Source: Branchiostoma floridae
Lineage: Eukaryota; Chordata; Leptocardii; Amphioxiformes; Branchiostomatidae
DNA length: 64,000 nt
Direction: 5' to 3'
Assembly: GCF_000003815.2 (NCBI RefSeq)
Contig: NC_049996.1
Coordinates: 1,159,246-1,223,245, forward strand
Shown: piece after piece, positions 10,690 through 20,681 of the stretch
Layout of the letters: each line of letters begins with the position of its first letter
Numbering within the stretch: position 1 is the stretch's first letter
Notes under the pieces: generated by a model
The model's input: only the letters and a program-made list of their open reading frames with translations
Databases searched by the model: none
What the model was told of the DNA's origin: nothing
Program-made: the position numbers and the translations under genes

Positions 10690-11705
10690 GCAATTTTACC
10701 CCGATTTGATCTTGGATGCCTAATACAGAAATTTGAAAGAAAGTAGATTACATGGAACACGAACGTGTCATTGTACCCTAAAGTTGGCCATTTTTTTGTT
10801 TTCTACATACTAAAGTGTTACAAGTATGTTATTCTCACCATTGACTGCCATGGAATTAGAGGGAATTAAAATTAATTATGTGAAGTAGAATTTCGTTTGC
10901 ATGGTTATTATATGATAATTTGTATCATTCAACAAAGTATATACGTAACGGAAATAATAGCATTTTTTATGGAAACACTATAGTGACAGGTTTTCCGAAC
11001 TTGTTTCGTAAAATAAGTCTGACCTACCTGCCTGTTGAATTATCTTGGTAATTCGTTAACTTTATGATGATGGGAATTTCCTGTTTCTTTGTTTGATTGT
11101 TCTGTTTCAAATGTTTTGCCACAAAACACCCCATCAGCCAACAAAAAAGACAATTACATGTCCAGATCAAAAGATACAAAACGAAAAGTTTTGATAAAAC
11201 ATTTCAGCAAGTTCAAACACCAAGGGAGTGAATTTGACCTTGACCTTCATTTTTACAACATCAACTCATGATCACATACAGAATGTCATCACAGTCGACA
11301 CGTTCATCCAGAGGTACAACTCATTGCGTTTACATTGCTTCTATATATACACTCATCACCCAGTAGCAGTCCATTTATTGCTGTTTTTTGCCGTTGATAA
11401 TGATGTAAATGGATCATGAAAATTTTCCAGCGGAATTAAATGGAAAAATAATTCCTTGTAATCATACGCTTCAATATAACATGAACAGAAAAGCTAGTCG
11501 AATCTACGCTCCCGGCATATATCAGAACGACCACGCAGCTGTAGCCAAAGTTAGCAGACGTGTCTCAGTCACTCCCGCCACTAAAGCTTTCAGCTCTCCC
11601 ATCATTCCTTCCGGCACAACCGTTACCTGTTATCCAGGAATGGGATGTCTACTCGTAACTACGTACCTCCAACACTAACAAGGGACCCTGACCTGATAAC
11701 GTTCC
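10690..11705. other. no gene recognised
   Basis: AT-rich; a small palindrome atcggggcaattttaccccg (then at) lies near 10684-10705. The frame at 11409-11678 has no recognisable domain and probably belongs to the decayed retroelement that follows. Confidence 0.3.
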
Positions 11706-11760
11706 TGCCTGTCATCTCAAGGAATTCGCGGTTGAGCTGAACACTCAACTCGTCATTTAA

Positions 11761-12710
11761 CCCTATTCAGACCGGAGGGGGGGGAGGGCTTTTGAGGCCT
11801 GCGCCAACTTCGATGTCCTATAACGCCAGAACGGCTAACGCTAGAGCCACCATATTTACTGAGTTTTCTTAAAATATTGTTGGCAGCAATTTAACGAAGT
11901 TGGACAAATTTTCCATCTTTTGTGTTGCCATGGCAACCGTTTGTTGACAGGTAGTTTTTGCCAAAAATCACTATTTTTGGTTCTGAAATGTATTTTTTTA
12001 CATTTATTTGCTATATTACTGCTATTTTGTTACATGAATAAAATCTTGTATTATTAAGCATATCTTTCATAATTATAGATGCATAAATTATGCTAATTTG
12101 ATGACGTCATCAGCCCGAAATCCAAGATGGCGGACCATATGGCCAGATCAAGAATAACAAGCTAATTATTCCTTAAAATTTGGACCTACCTGGTATGTTT
12201 TCATTAAAAACCATCTAAATGAATTAATCTATTCTATTTCCATTGCCCTTTGTGATTATTTGTTGCAAAAAAGGTATTTTTAAATAATCAAGGTGGTGGA
12301 TATAATATGGCGGAGCCCAACTCGTATCTTATATGTGCATGACGTCATTTTATGACGTCATTTTGACGTCATTGATGTTACTATTGCTAACACAAGTCGT
12401 ACATAACATAATTATTCTGTTATCTGCACTTGTTGTTACATGTTTGTAGCATAACTTGAAGTTTTCTGAGAATATCCTTTTTTCATGGGTTCGGCCAATA
12501 TAATCAAATTGATGACGTCATAATTACGTCATCTTACGTCAACGTAACGTCAAACGTCAAAAACTTGTCAGACAGTATATCGACATCACGTCCTTAAAAT
12601 TCGGTGGCCCTACGGCACGTCGTTCAAGAGTTATAGGACTTAGAAGTGGAGGGCCTCAAAAGCCCCCACCCCCGTCCAGGGATGACCGAAAAAGCCCGTT
12701 CTGAATAGGG
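11761..12710. mobile_element. piggyBac-type MITE, 950 bp, TTAA target duplication
   Basis: The element begins ccctattcaga and ends tctgaataggg, flanked on both sides by TTAA (11757-11760 and 12711-12714). The terminal inverted repeats extend roughly 70 bp and share gggcttttgaggcc and gtcctataac. CCC...GGG termini with TTAA duplication are the piggyBac hallmark. No transposase is encoded. It sits inside a LINE reverse transcriptase: removing the element plus one TTAA joins VELNTQLVI to KEDTVPRQWKEANV. Confidence 0.9.
12102..12520. promoter_or_regulatory. cluster of CRE octamers inside MITE
   Basis: Perfect tgacgtca octamers at 12102-12109, 12340-12347, 12353-12360, 12364-12371 and 12513-12520. 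Further half sites (acgtca) follow to about 12560. The octamer is the CREB/ATF consensus. Whether they bind anything is not known; the cluster lies wholly within the piggyBac-type MITE. Confidence 0.6.
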
Positions 12711-13586
12711 TTAAAGAAGACACCGTGCCCCGTCAATGGAAGGAAGCTAACGTGGATCCACTGCCAAAGTCCAGCCCTCCAAACACAGACGAACTTCGGT
12801 CCGTCTCTCGTTAGACACGTGAGAATTTAGATAGTACAGGACATATCGCCGAGACTCGATCACCGCAAGTTTGGGGGGAGGAAGCAGAGATCAAGAACAC
12901 ACGCACTGGTCAGCTTAATGGACATACTCTTAAAATTCACTTTAGTGCCAAAGTCAATCTACACTCTTGTTACCACCGATTTGTCTAAAGCTTTCGACAT
13001 AGTGGACCACACCATTGCTATTCGTTTCCCACTCGATCTTAGTGTTCGGCAAGCTGTCATCCCTTAGATTTTCAGCTTTATTACCGACAGACAGCAGAGA
13101 GTAATTTATCAGGGTAAACCCTCGGACTGTCTCTATCTCAGCTTCGGAATAGCGCAAGGAACACTTTTTGGACCAGTTATTTTTATGGCATTAATTGATG
13201 GAGCTCTTCACGAAGTCGCAAACCGTTGGAAGTTCGTGGACGACATAAACATTACACAGACCCGGTTAGTGCGTCTGCAATGCACACTACAACCTACTCT
13301 GGACAACCTTACTACATTGGTCATCGATCACAAAATGACCTTGAATCTTAAGAAATGTTTCGTACTCCATGTTAGCCAAATAGAATCAATGGTACTTACG
13401 TTGACCTTTCACATGGACTCTAATTTCATTCGGGACTTCATGACTCACAAGTGTCCTACAATGGGCAGGAAAAAACTTCGATTATCAAGATTTCTGCTAT
13501 TACTATACCGTCTAACAGCTTTTATATTAGAAATTATTGCTAAGATCATCTTTGCATGTTTTACTATAAATATAAGAAGTGGCTAG

Positions 13587-16500
13587 TTGACTATTCATAC
13601 CTACAACGTGTTTGTTGCAAACACACTAAACTATCCTTGTTTTACATTTCCGATATTTGATTGTGACGACGAATATCGCTGAATAATACTAATATCATTA
13701 AAACGTATTCTTCATTTTCCTTATAACAGTTAAGAAAGCAACTCGCAATACATGTATTTCTAAAATGTATAAGAAGTTACTTGAAGATCGACAAGCCACT
13801 TAAGATAGATGTCAAAGTTAATCAATACATAGAATTAAAAAAAAGCAAGTCAAGTTTGAAAAATAGATAAAATTGCAACAAGTATCAACAAAATATCACC
13901 ATATGTATCAGATCAAATTTAAATTTGTCTGTGTTATCGGTCGACTAATATTTACCTATTTTTCCATGATAGCATTAAATAAAAAAACAAGGATTTTCAT
14001 AAAAATTTCTACGTTTTATTAAGCAGAATTACCTATTGTTTCTTAATATAAGAATTGGTATTGAGAAAGATTTTTCATCAATAAGATAAGAATATATAAA
14101 TGTGATTGCAATTTCAGATGTACCGCTGCATTTTGCGTTTGTTATATGGTATTTATGGATAATAAAAACGTCTCAATGTAATTAAATAAATAAAAACACC
14201 TGTTAAAGAGCGACGTCTCGTTGACGCTAATCATTGTTTTCTGAAGCTGATATCCCTGCATGAAAAAGCAGATTTCCACGAGTTCCCAACATTGTGCACG
14301 ATGGTGGAACCTGACGTGTTCTCACCGTGGGCACGGGTTTCCACGGACTGTCTGTTCCCGCGTGACCCTACAATGAAAACCTATGCGCACGATAGGGCAC
14401 GCGAAGAGTCCACGCGCCCCACTGTTGCACACTCCCCGTGTTGTACAATTATCGTTAACAATGGATAGATGAGAAGTGTCTGATAATTCAGTTTGGTGAA
14501 TTGTCAATTAAAAATCCCTTAAACCCTTGCCACATTTCGGTCTGTACTTGCGGGAAAGTCAATAATGAAACCGACGCCAACAGTACGCGAAATAAGATTT
14601 GCAACGCATTGCAATCCCCCTATAGTGACCAAAACCGTGCCGTATTTACGAAACTCAACCAACTACGTTACCTAGATATACAGATTGCATGTAAGAGTTA
14701 CACTATAGAAGCAAAAAAATTAAATTTCAACGGATTGTGCCCAATGTCTTGTGCTTTATATGAAATGTTTTCTATGCGACATTAAATGTATATGTGTATT
14801 GAATTAGTTGTCATCTACGTAAAAGCTCAAAGCTAAGAAGAGCTGTTTTTCTTTCTACGTATTAATTCGTGGAATATGTAGAAGATTAACATAGAGGTCG
14901 CAAATAATCACAGAAAGAACTTGTTTTATTTGTTTGGGGCTAACAAATACAGTGATTTATAGTTTGCAGTAATTTGTCAGTCAAGCGGGAACGCGGGACA
15001 AAGACTACTGATCTCAAATGTATGTGATTCGTGTATTCGAAGAAACAGCATAAATAGAACGGACAAAGCTTTAACAAATGATCAATGGCAATGTATCTGT
15101 TCCCCAGCCAACTTGGAAGAAGGCTTTAAACTCGACGCCTATCAATACATAGATTAGAAGTGTTGTTCTTTGGTCGGTCGGCGCGGCTTTGTTTATAATA
15201 ACGCCGCATTATTCCGGCGCCATGTTGGATTTGCATTATATTGACTCCTTGTTTGTCGTAAAAATCGATTCAAAATATTACAAAGCTAATAATGTTATGG
15301 AGAACTTCAATCTTCGCATATTTCACTTTTACAAACAGTGTAGTTTTTGTTTGATATCGATAGGGAGATTGTCTGCCTGGCTTGAGTTTTGTCGAATATT
15401 GAGCCGATCGCGAATACGTGTGCTAGTAACATTTCTCAGATATTTCATAGCAATTGTACAGAAGCTCTAAGTTGCATGAGCTTATCAAATTTCTGTTACT
15501 AATGGGAAATACGGTCCGTTAGAGGTAAATAAGCAAGTTAAAAAGCACGAAAGTTAACTACTGGACTACCACAAGCTCCCCTCCCCCAATACACATCTCA
15601 GTGTTTTGTCTAAGCTTGAAAACACGGTATTCCGACGCGCGTGTCCTTCGCGATTCTCAACGTTGACTAAGGTTTGCCGGGTGAGGAAATTTGCTTTGGA
15701 AGGAGTTTGCCGTATACACACAAATAGTATATACAACGACTTATTGTGTCTGTATTCAAAATACCCATCCGATGTAGCCAATCGCATTTCACACACGAGA
15801 TGGGTGTTTGGGAATGAGGACCAATCAGCACACGTGTCTCCATTTTCAAACCTCACAGTTGTCATTTCGGATCTTGACTCATTTCATTCAGAGTGCTTTC
15901 ACGCTGCTTCGACCCCGATAGCTAAGTATTTGATCGCACGACTGACAGCGCGGTGAACTTTATGAAAGCTTGCAAATGATTCTACGTCAAGACTGGACAC
16001 TATCTCGCCATGGAATTGAATTTTACTGCCGACGCCGTGGGACCAAATTCTGCTTTATAGAGCAACATCTGGCCTCCCGACCACCGAGGGTCAGGTTGGC
16101 CCTTTGTCGGTGCGATGTTTCTCACCACCCGGGCCGGGTCGGCTGACGCACCCTGTTAGCTCTCCATCGTAGCTGCCGGTTAGCCTTAGGTGACTTGGAG
16201 CTCCTTCGTCTCCGTGGAGGCCCTACATGTTTCACGATTGATTGGATACCACCGTTACGAACTTGCCTGTTCACGCTTAGAAAATCTGCTGAGGCTGTGT
16301 AGATGTATAGGCTCTGGACTAGCAACTTTTTTGTGTAAAAGGCCAGCTGGAGGTGTACGGATGAGAGCAGGAATGCTGAAATCCAGAGACCTACGGGAGT
16401 TTTATGTCATCAACCAGCACAGTAGAGTGAACTCAAAATGTTGCGACTGCGAATAAAACCCAAAAAGTACTGGTGTCGGACCGACAAACCTATGGGAGCC

Positions 16501-16690
16501 AAAGGGTCGACAGCCAGTACTCAGTACACATGGAGGAACGCATCAGGATCAGTCAACTCTCAAATAATACTTAAAACTGCAAAAACAACGAAAGTTAATT
16601 CACATCTAGAAAGAATAAAAGCAAGCACACTTATAATTTATATACAGGGGAAGGGGGAAGCTGGGAAGGTAATTTTTGGGCTGGGAAGGG
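13587..16690. other. no gene recognised (3.1 kb)
   Basis: Largely AT-rich with GC-rich patches at 14280-14440 and 16080-16230. Reading frames up to about 120 codons (for example 15606-15956 and 16438-16809) show no domain I recognise and overlap on both strands. Probably decayed transposon and intergenic DNA. Confidence 0.3.
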
Positions 16691-16837
16691 CTGGGGCAGT
16701 GAAAATGACGCTGCTATCAATAACAAAGGGTAATGATACGATTTTTAAGACTTTATATCCGTACACAAAAATAAAGCGCTTACCAACAAGCTTTCGATCA
16801 GTCCTCTGATCCTTCTCAAGTTGTAATGACCCAAGAC

Positions 16838-19279
16838 CTAAGTCGCACTTCCGGAACGGAAGTGTGACGTCAGTAAAGGGTCAAAGGTGCTTGACAGTCG
16901 GTATCGGCCCCCGTCTCGGTTGAGGGAAGGTTGGTGGGCTCTGATGTAAATGGCCTCTTTCACTCCCCTGAGAAAGTAATCCTGTTCGGAATCAAGTATC
17001 TCCACCTTGTCGAAATCCACAGAGTGTCCCGGAGATTCTATGTGGATGTGTTGTGCCACCTCCGATGTTTTGACTGAGCTGGGCCGTCTATGCTCTAGAA
17101 ACCTGGTTCTGAGAGCGCGGCTAGTTTCACCTACGTAGGACTCCTGACAAGGGCCACGGATGTTTTGGCCTTGGCAAGGAATGTGGTAAATGACACCACA
17201 CTTATCAGCCTTTGGAGTTTTATCCTTAGGTGCAACCAAATACTGTCTCAGGGTCTTTGTGGGTTTGAAGCACGTTTTGACTCCGTGCGTGTCAAAGATT
17301 CTCCTGAGGGCCTCTGAGAGGTCTTTTACGTACGGGAGTATGACAAAACCTCTGTTGACACGACCAGGATCACGGTTAGTAGAACTGGGTTTCTCTATAC
17401 GGGGTAAGTCTACCTTGTCAATGGCCCAACCAGGGTAGCCACATTGTTTAAGCGCGGAAACCAGATGTTCCTTCTCTGACAGTATATCTTCTTGTTCCGA
17501 GATCACAGTTTCAGCTCTATGGAACAAGGTCCTAGCCACTCCGAGTTTATGGTCAAGAGGATGGTTAGAGGCAAAATTAAGATACTGATCAGTGTGGGTG
17601 GGTTTGCGGTATATCTTAATGCGGAGAGAACCGTCTTCTTGGATCACAGTCAAGGTGTCCAGAAAAGGTAGTGACTTATTCTGTTCCTCCTCTGTCATAA
17701 ACTTGATGTCAGGATCTAAACTATTGAGGTGATCTAGGAATTCTTGTGCATATATCTTCTTGAGTTTGGTATTGGTATCATCTACATACCTAAACCACCA
17801 CAAGGGAGGGTGGGGGGCGGTGGTAATAGCCAACTGTTCTAAGTGTTCCAAGTAAAGGTTGCACACGATAGGGCTGACTGGAGATCCCATGGCAGCACCA
17901 TGGATTTGTTGGTAGAACACCTCATTGTATACAAAGTAAGTGCAGTGCAAACAGACTTCTAATAACTTTACCACATGTGTAGGAGTCAAAGATGTGCGTT
18001 TATTCAAAGTACTATCGTCCTTTAGCCTCTGTAGGATAATGTCTAAAGCTTTGGGCACCGGGACTGAGGTGAACAGAGCAGTGACATCAAAAGAACGTAA
18101 TTCCTCGTCAGATTCCACCCGTTTGTCTTTAAGAAGTTCGGCAAAATGTTGGGAATTTTTGACGTGATGTGGCGAATTACCAACTAGCGGTGAGAGAATT
18201 TCCGCCAAGAATTTTGAGCTTTGGTAGGTGATAGAGTCCACACTACTCACGATTGGTCTGAGTGGCGTCCCAGGTTTATGAATCTTCGGGAGACCATAGA
18301 ACTTTGGCGGAGTTTCCGTTGTCGGGTAGATCTGTCTATACGTAATATTACTGATTGCCCCGTCTGTTAAAATAAGTTGCAACACACTAATCAACTGTTT
18401 CTTGTACTCCCCCGTGGGGTCCTTTCTGCCCAATCGGAGGTAGGTGTTACTATCGTCCAAGAGAAGTCGGCATTTTTGGTGGTAATCCTCTTTGTTTAAC
18501 ACTACAGTAGATCGCCCTTTATCGGCGGGGAGTATGATAATATCCTTGTCACGTTGAAGAGATTTGAGTGCGGCTCTTTCCTCTTTGGTGAGGTTATGTT
18601 GCGTCTTCCTTGGGCGACTCAAAACCTGGGACACTTTCGTGCGTAAACAGTTAGCTTCCCGCTCAGGTAGTTTCCGACACGCCGATTCAGTCTGCGCAAT
18701 AATCTCCACAACCGGAACTTTATCTTGTGTTGGAGCGAAATTAAGACCTTTAGCTAGAACTGAGAGTTCTGGGTCGCTAAGAATCCTATCCGAACAGTTC
18801 TTGACCCATTTTGAGATACATTCATTGGCAAGAGAAGTGTTACGGATCTCCTTCTTCTGTTGCGTCAAACGCGCGAATTTGTTTTGCTGACGTAGTTTGG
18901 TTTTGTCAAATACCCGTATGTATGACCCCTCGACCCNNNNNNNNNNNNNNNNNNNNNNNNNNNNNNNNNNNNNNNNNNNNNNNNNNNNNNNNNNNNNNNN
19001 NNNNNNNNNNNNNNNNNNNNNNNNNNNNNNNNNNNNNNNNNNNNNNNNNNNNNNNNNNNNNNNNNNNNNNNNNNNNNNNNNNNNNNNNNNNNNNNNNNNN
19101 NNNNNNNNNGCGCTGGATAATTTTAAACTGACAGGTATGACATCGTGATGTTGCCAGTGAAGATTAAAGCGGAGATGGTTCCGGTACCGCGCTAACTTGA
19201 TGTTAGTTTTCTCGAAGCACCTAACAGAATCCAGGCAATTCTTCCCGAAATCAGTTCTTATACTTGAATGTAAGTTCAT
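16838..19279 (-). CDS. Penelope-like element polyprotein (RT + GIY-YIG)
   Basis: A long minus-strand frame of about 813 codons across a 173-bp assembly gap (18937-19109). The N-terminus has the PLE-type block RYRNHLRFNLHWQHHDVIPV. The reverse transcriptase follows: FYGLPKIHKPGTPLRPIVSS (about residue 330), SFDVTALFTSVP, HGAAMGSPVSPIVCNLYLE and RYVDDT (about residue 497, catalytic Asp pair). The C-terminal GIY-YIG endonuclease (about residues 690-790) has GVIYHIPC, SYVGETSRALRTRFLEHR and SLNRDGG. PLEs retrotranspose using this nuclease and, unlike LTR elements, lack integrase. Apart from the gap the frame is open, so the copy is young; frame continuity across the gap is unproven, as is the start. 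The 3' flank (16690-16837) probably belongs to the element. Confidence 0.9.
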   Translation of the reverse strand: MNLHSSIRTDFGKNCLDSVRCFEKTNIKLARYRNHLRFNLHWQHHDVIPVSLKLSSXXXXXXXXXXXXXXXXXXXXXXXXXXXXXXXXXXXXXXXXXXXXXXXXXXXXXXXXXXXVEGSYIRVFDKTKLRQQNKFARLTQQKKEIRNTSLANECISKWVKNCSDRILSDPELSVLAKGLNFAPTQDKVPVVEIIAQTESACRKLPEREANCLRTKVSQVLSRPRKTQHNLTKEERAALKSLQRDKDIIILPADKGRSTVVLNKEDYHQKCRLLLDDSNTYLRLGRKDPTGEYKKQLISVLQLILTDGAISNITYRQIYPTTETPPKFYGLPKIHKPGTPLRPIVSSVDSITYQSSKFLAEILSPLVGNSPHHVKNSQHFAELLKDKRVESDEELRSFDVTALFTSVPVPKALDIILQRLKDDSTLNKRTSLTPTHVVKLLEVCLHCTYFVYNEVFYQQIHGAAMGSPVSPIVCNLYLEHLEQLAITTAPHPPLWWFRYVDDTNTKLKKIYAQEFLDHLNSLDPDIKFMTEEEQNKSLPFLDTLTVIQEDGSLRIKIYRKPTHTDQYLNFASNHPLDHKLGVARTLFHRAETVISEQEDILSEKEHLVSALKQCGYPGWAIDKVDLPRIEKPSSTNRDPGRVNRGFVILPYVKDLSEALRRIFDTHGVKTCFKPTKTLRQYLVAPKDKTPKADKCGVIYHIPCQGQNIRGPCQESYVGETSRALRTRFLEHRRPSSVKTSEVAQHIHIESPGHSVDFDKVEILDSEQDYFLRGVKEAIYIRAHQPSLNRDGGRYRLSSTFDPLLTSHFRSGSAT
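18937..19109. other. assembly gap (173 N)
   Basis: Run of N inside the N-terminal part of the Penelope-like ORF. Its odd length suggests an estimated gap rather than a default-size one. Confidence 0.99.
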
Positions 19280-19296
19280 CTGTGACGGTAGTTAAG

Positions 19297-19333
19297 GTGC
19301 CCCCAGAGTGTCCCAGCGTGGGTCTGGGGGCAC
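19297..19333. repeat. 11-bp perfect hairpin
   Basis: gtgcccccaga at 19297-19307 pairs with tctgggggcac at 19323-19333. It lies just upstream of the Penelope ORF start (minus-strand sense). It could be part of the element's 5' region or an independent foldback end. Confidence 0.6.
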
Positions 19334-20607
19334 GTAGGGGTTACTATCTTTTCAACCCTGTAGCGTAGGCATTTTTCATCCTAATACAACGAAACTTGGA
19401 CACAACTTACAAAAGTATATGTACATAACATCCATCAAGTTATATTTAAGGAAATAGTCAAAGGTTTTAATAAAATTACGGCCGAATCTCAACTTCCGGT
19501 TTCAAAGACTGCCGTCCGTTTGTCTTAAAGTTATTTAAAAACACATCAAAATACTGCCAAAATGATGGTCACTAGCAGTTATGTGAACACAAAGTTAAGG
19601 TTGTTAGTAATATTTGTTCACCAAATCACATATATGACGAAGATATTACCGAAATATGCTTTTTTTTCATACAAATTATCTGGGAGTCGTGTGGTCCCCA
19701 GGAATGGTACAGCCCATAAACTCAATACATACAACCAGGCACACACCCCTCCCCCAGCATATGGCACTTCCAAATATGGTGTCACACGAACGTATGCCGT
19801 GAATTAATCTTACAAAAAAAGGAATACTATTGGTTTCCGACGATTCCCGAAGTCAGATGAGATGCAAAAGTCATCATATCCCTGTCAATCAATGTCCCAG
19901 GGGGTCCCCATGCTCCCGGGCCGGCCGGGAGCCTGGCCGATTGAAAACACATGGCGGGTCTTTTAGACGTATCATGTTGTCTTGCTTTGGCTTGAAAAGA
20001 TGCAGTAAAAAGACGAAAATGGTCACAAATATGCACTTAAATACAAAATAATATTCTTGAATATTTGTTGGAACATGAGTTTGCTCCATATATGGGCCAA
20101 ATTAACAAACTTTTGAGATAAGAAAGGACTGTTTACTGATTAAACAATGTCTTCTCCCTACAGTGGACAGATCCATTTTGGCTATGTAGAAATGTGGATG
20201 ATGTTTTGTGGAAGTATGGAAATATTACGGTTACCGTATCAGGGCAATAGCTGGCAGCAATTTATGTTTCTTCATTGTATTTTCTTATCATAGTTGAAGT
20301 AAAAAAGTACAGATATATCGAAGGATTCCTACTTNNNNNNNNNNNNNNNNNNNNNNNNNNNNNNNNNNNNNNNNNNNNNNNNNNNNNNNNNNNNNNNNNN
20401 NNNNNNNNNNNNNNNNNNNNNNNNNNNNNNNNNNCTGACATGTTATCTTATTCAGCTTTAAGATTTACATTTACACAAATACAAAGCAGTGATGCTTGAC
20501 CTTGGGGTCATTAGACAAGTATAACATTCAAATTTAGAGAATTACATACATGATAAAGGACAGAGTAATTTTGGCAACTAAAATTTATACTTTTTGCCTC
20601 CTACTAG
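19334..20607. other. no gene recognised; includes 100-bp gap
   Basis: Contains a GC-rich near-palindrome gctcccgg...ccgggagc at about 19910-19930 and an assembly gap at 20335-20434. Upstream exons of the SOCS gene may lie in or before the gap; none was recognised. Confidence 0.4.
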
Positions 20608-20681
20608 GTGAGAAGGAAGACTTGCCCCCTGTGGAAGGAAGTCCACGGGAGTTCGCCAGAAGTCTGAAGGAACTGGAGAGG
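20608..20681 (+). CDS. SOCS6/7: SOCS6/7 exon a
   Basis: Acceptor ctactag before 20608; donor GTTAGT after 20681. Encodes EKEDLPPVEGSPREFARSLK then ELER, entering in the middle of a codon and leaving in phase 0, directly joining to CGWYW of the next exon. Confidence 0.8.

Larger units (their letters stand above)
11707..13586 (+). mobile_element. non-LTR retrotransposon (LINE) RT fragment, interrupted
   Basis: Plus-strand RT segments: ACHLKEFAVELNTQLVI up to 11757, interrupted by the MITE at 11761-12710. They resume with KEDTVPRQWKEANVDPLPKS and PNTDELRSVS. After a deletion follow VTTDLSKAFDIVDHT (12970-13015), TDRQQRVIYQGKPS and FVDDINIT (13240, the YADD-type catalytic block). A tail follows to 13586. 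Several frameshifts are present, so it is dead. Known pattern of chordate CR1/L2-like LINE reverse transcriptases; exact clade not determined. Confidence 0.8.

Noticed and set aside
16122..16456. Possible retroelement ORF near 16.2-16.45 kb
   Set aside because: The translation has no diagnostic RT or endonuclease motif.
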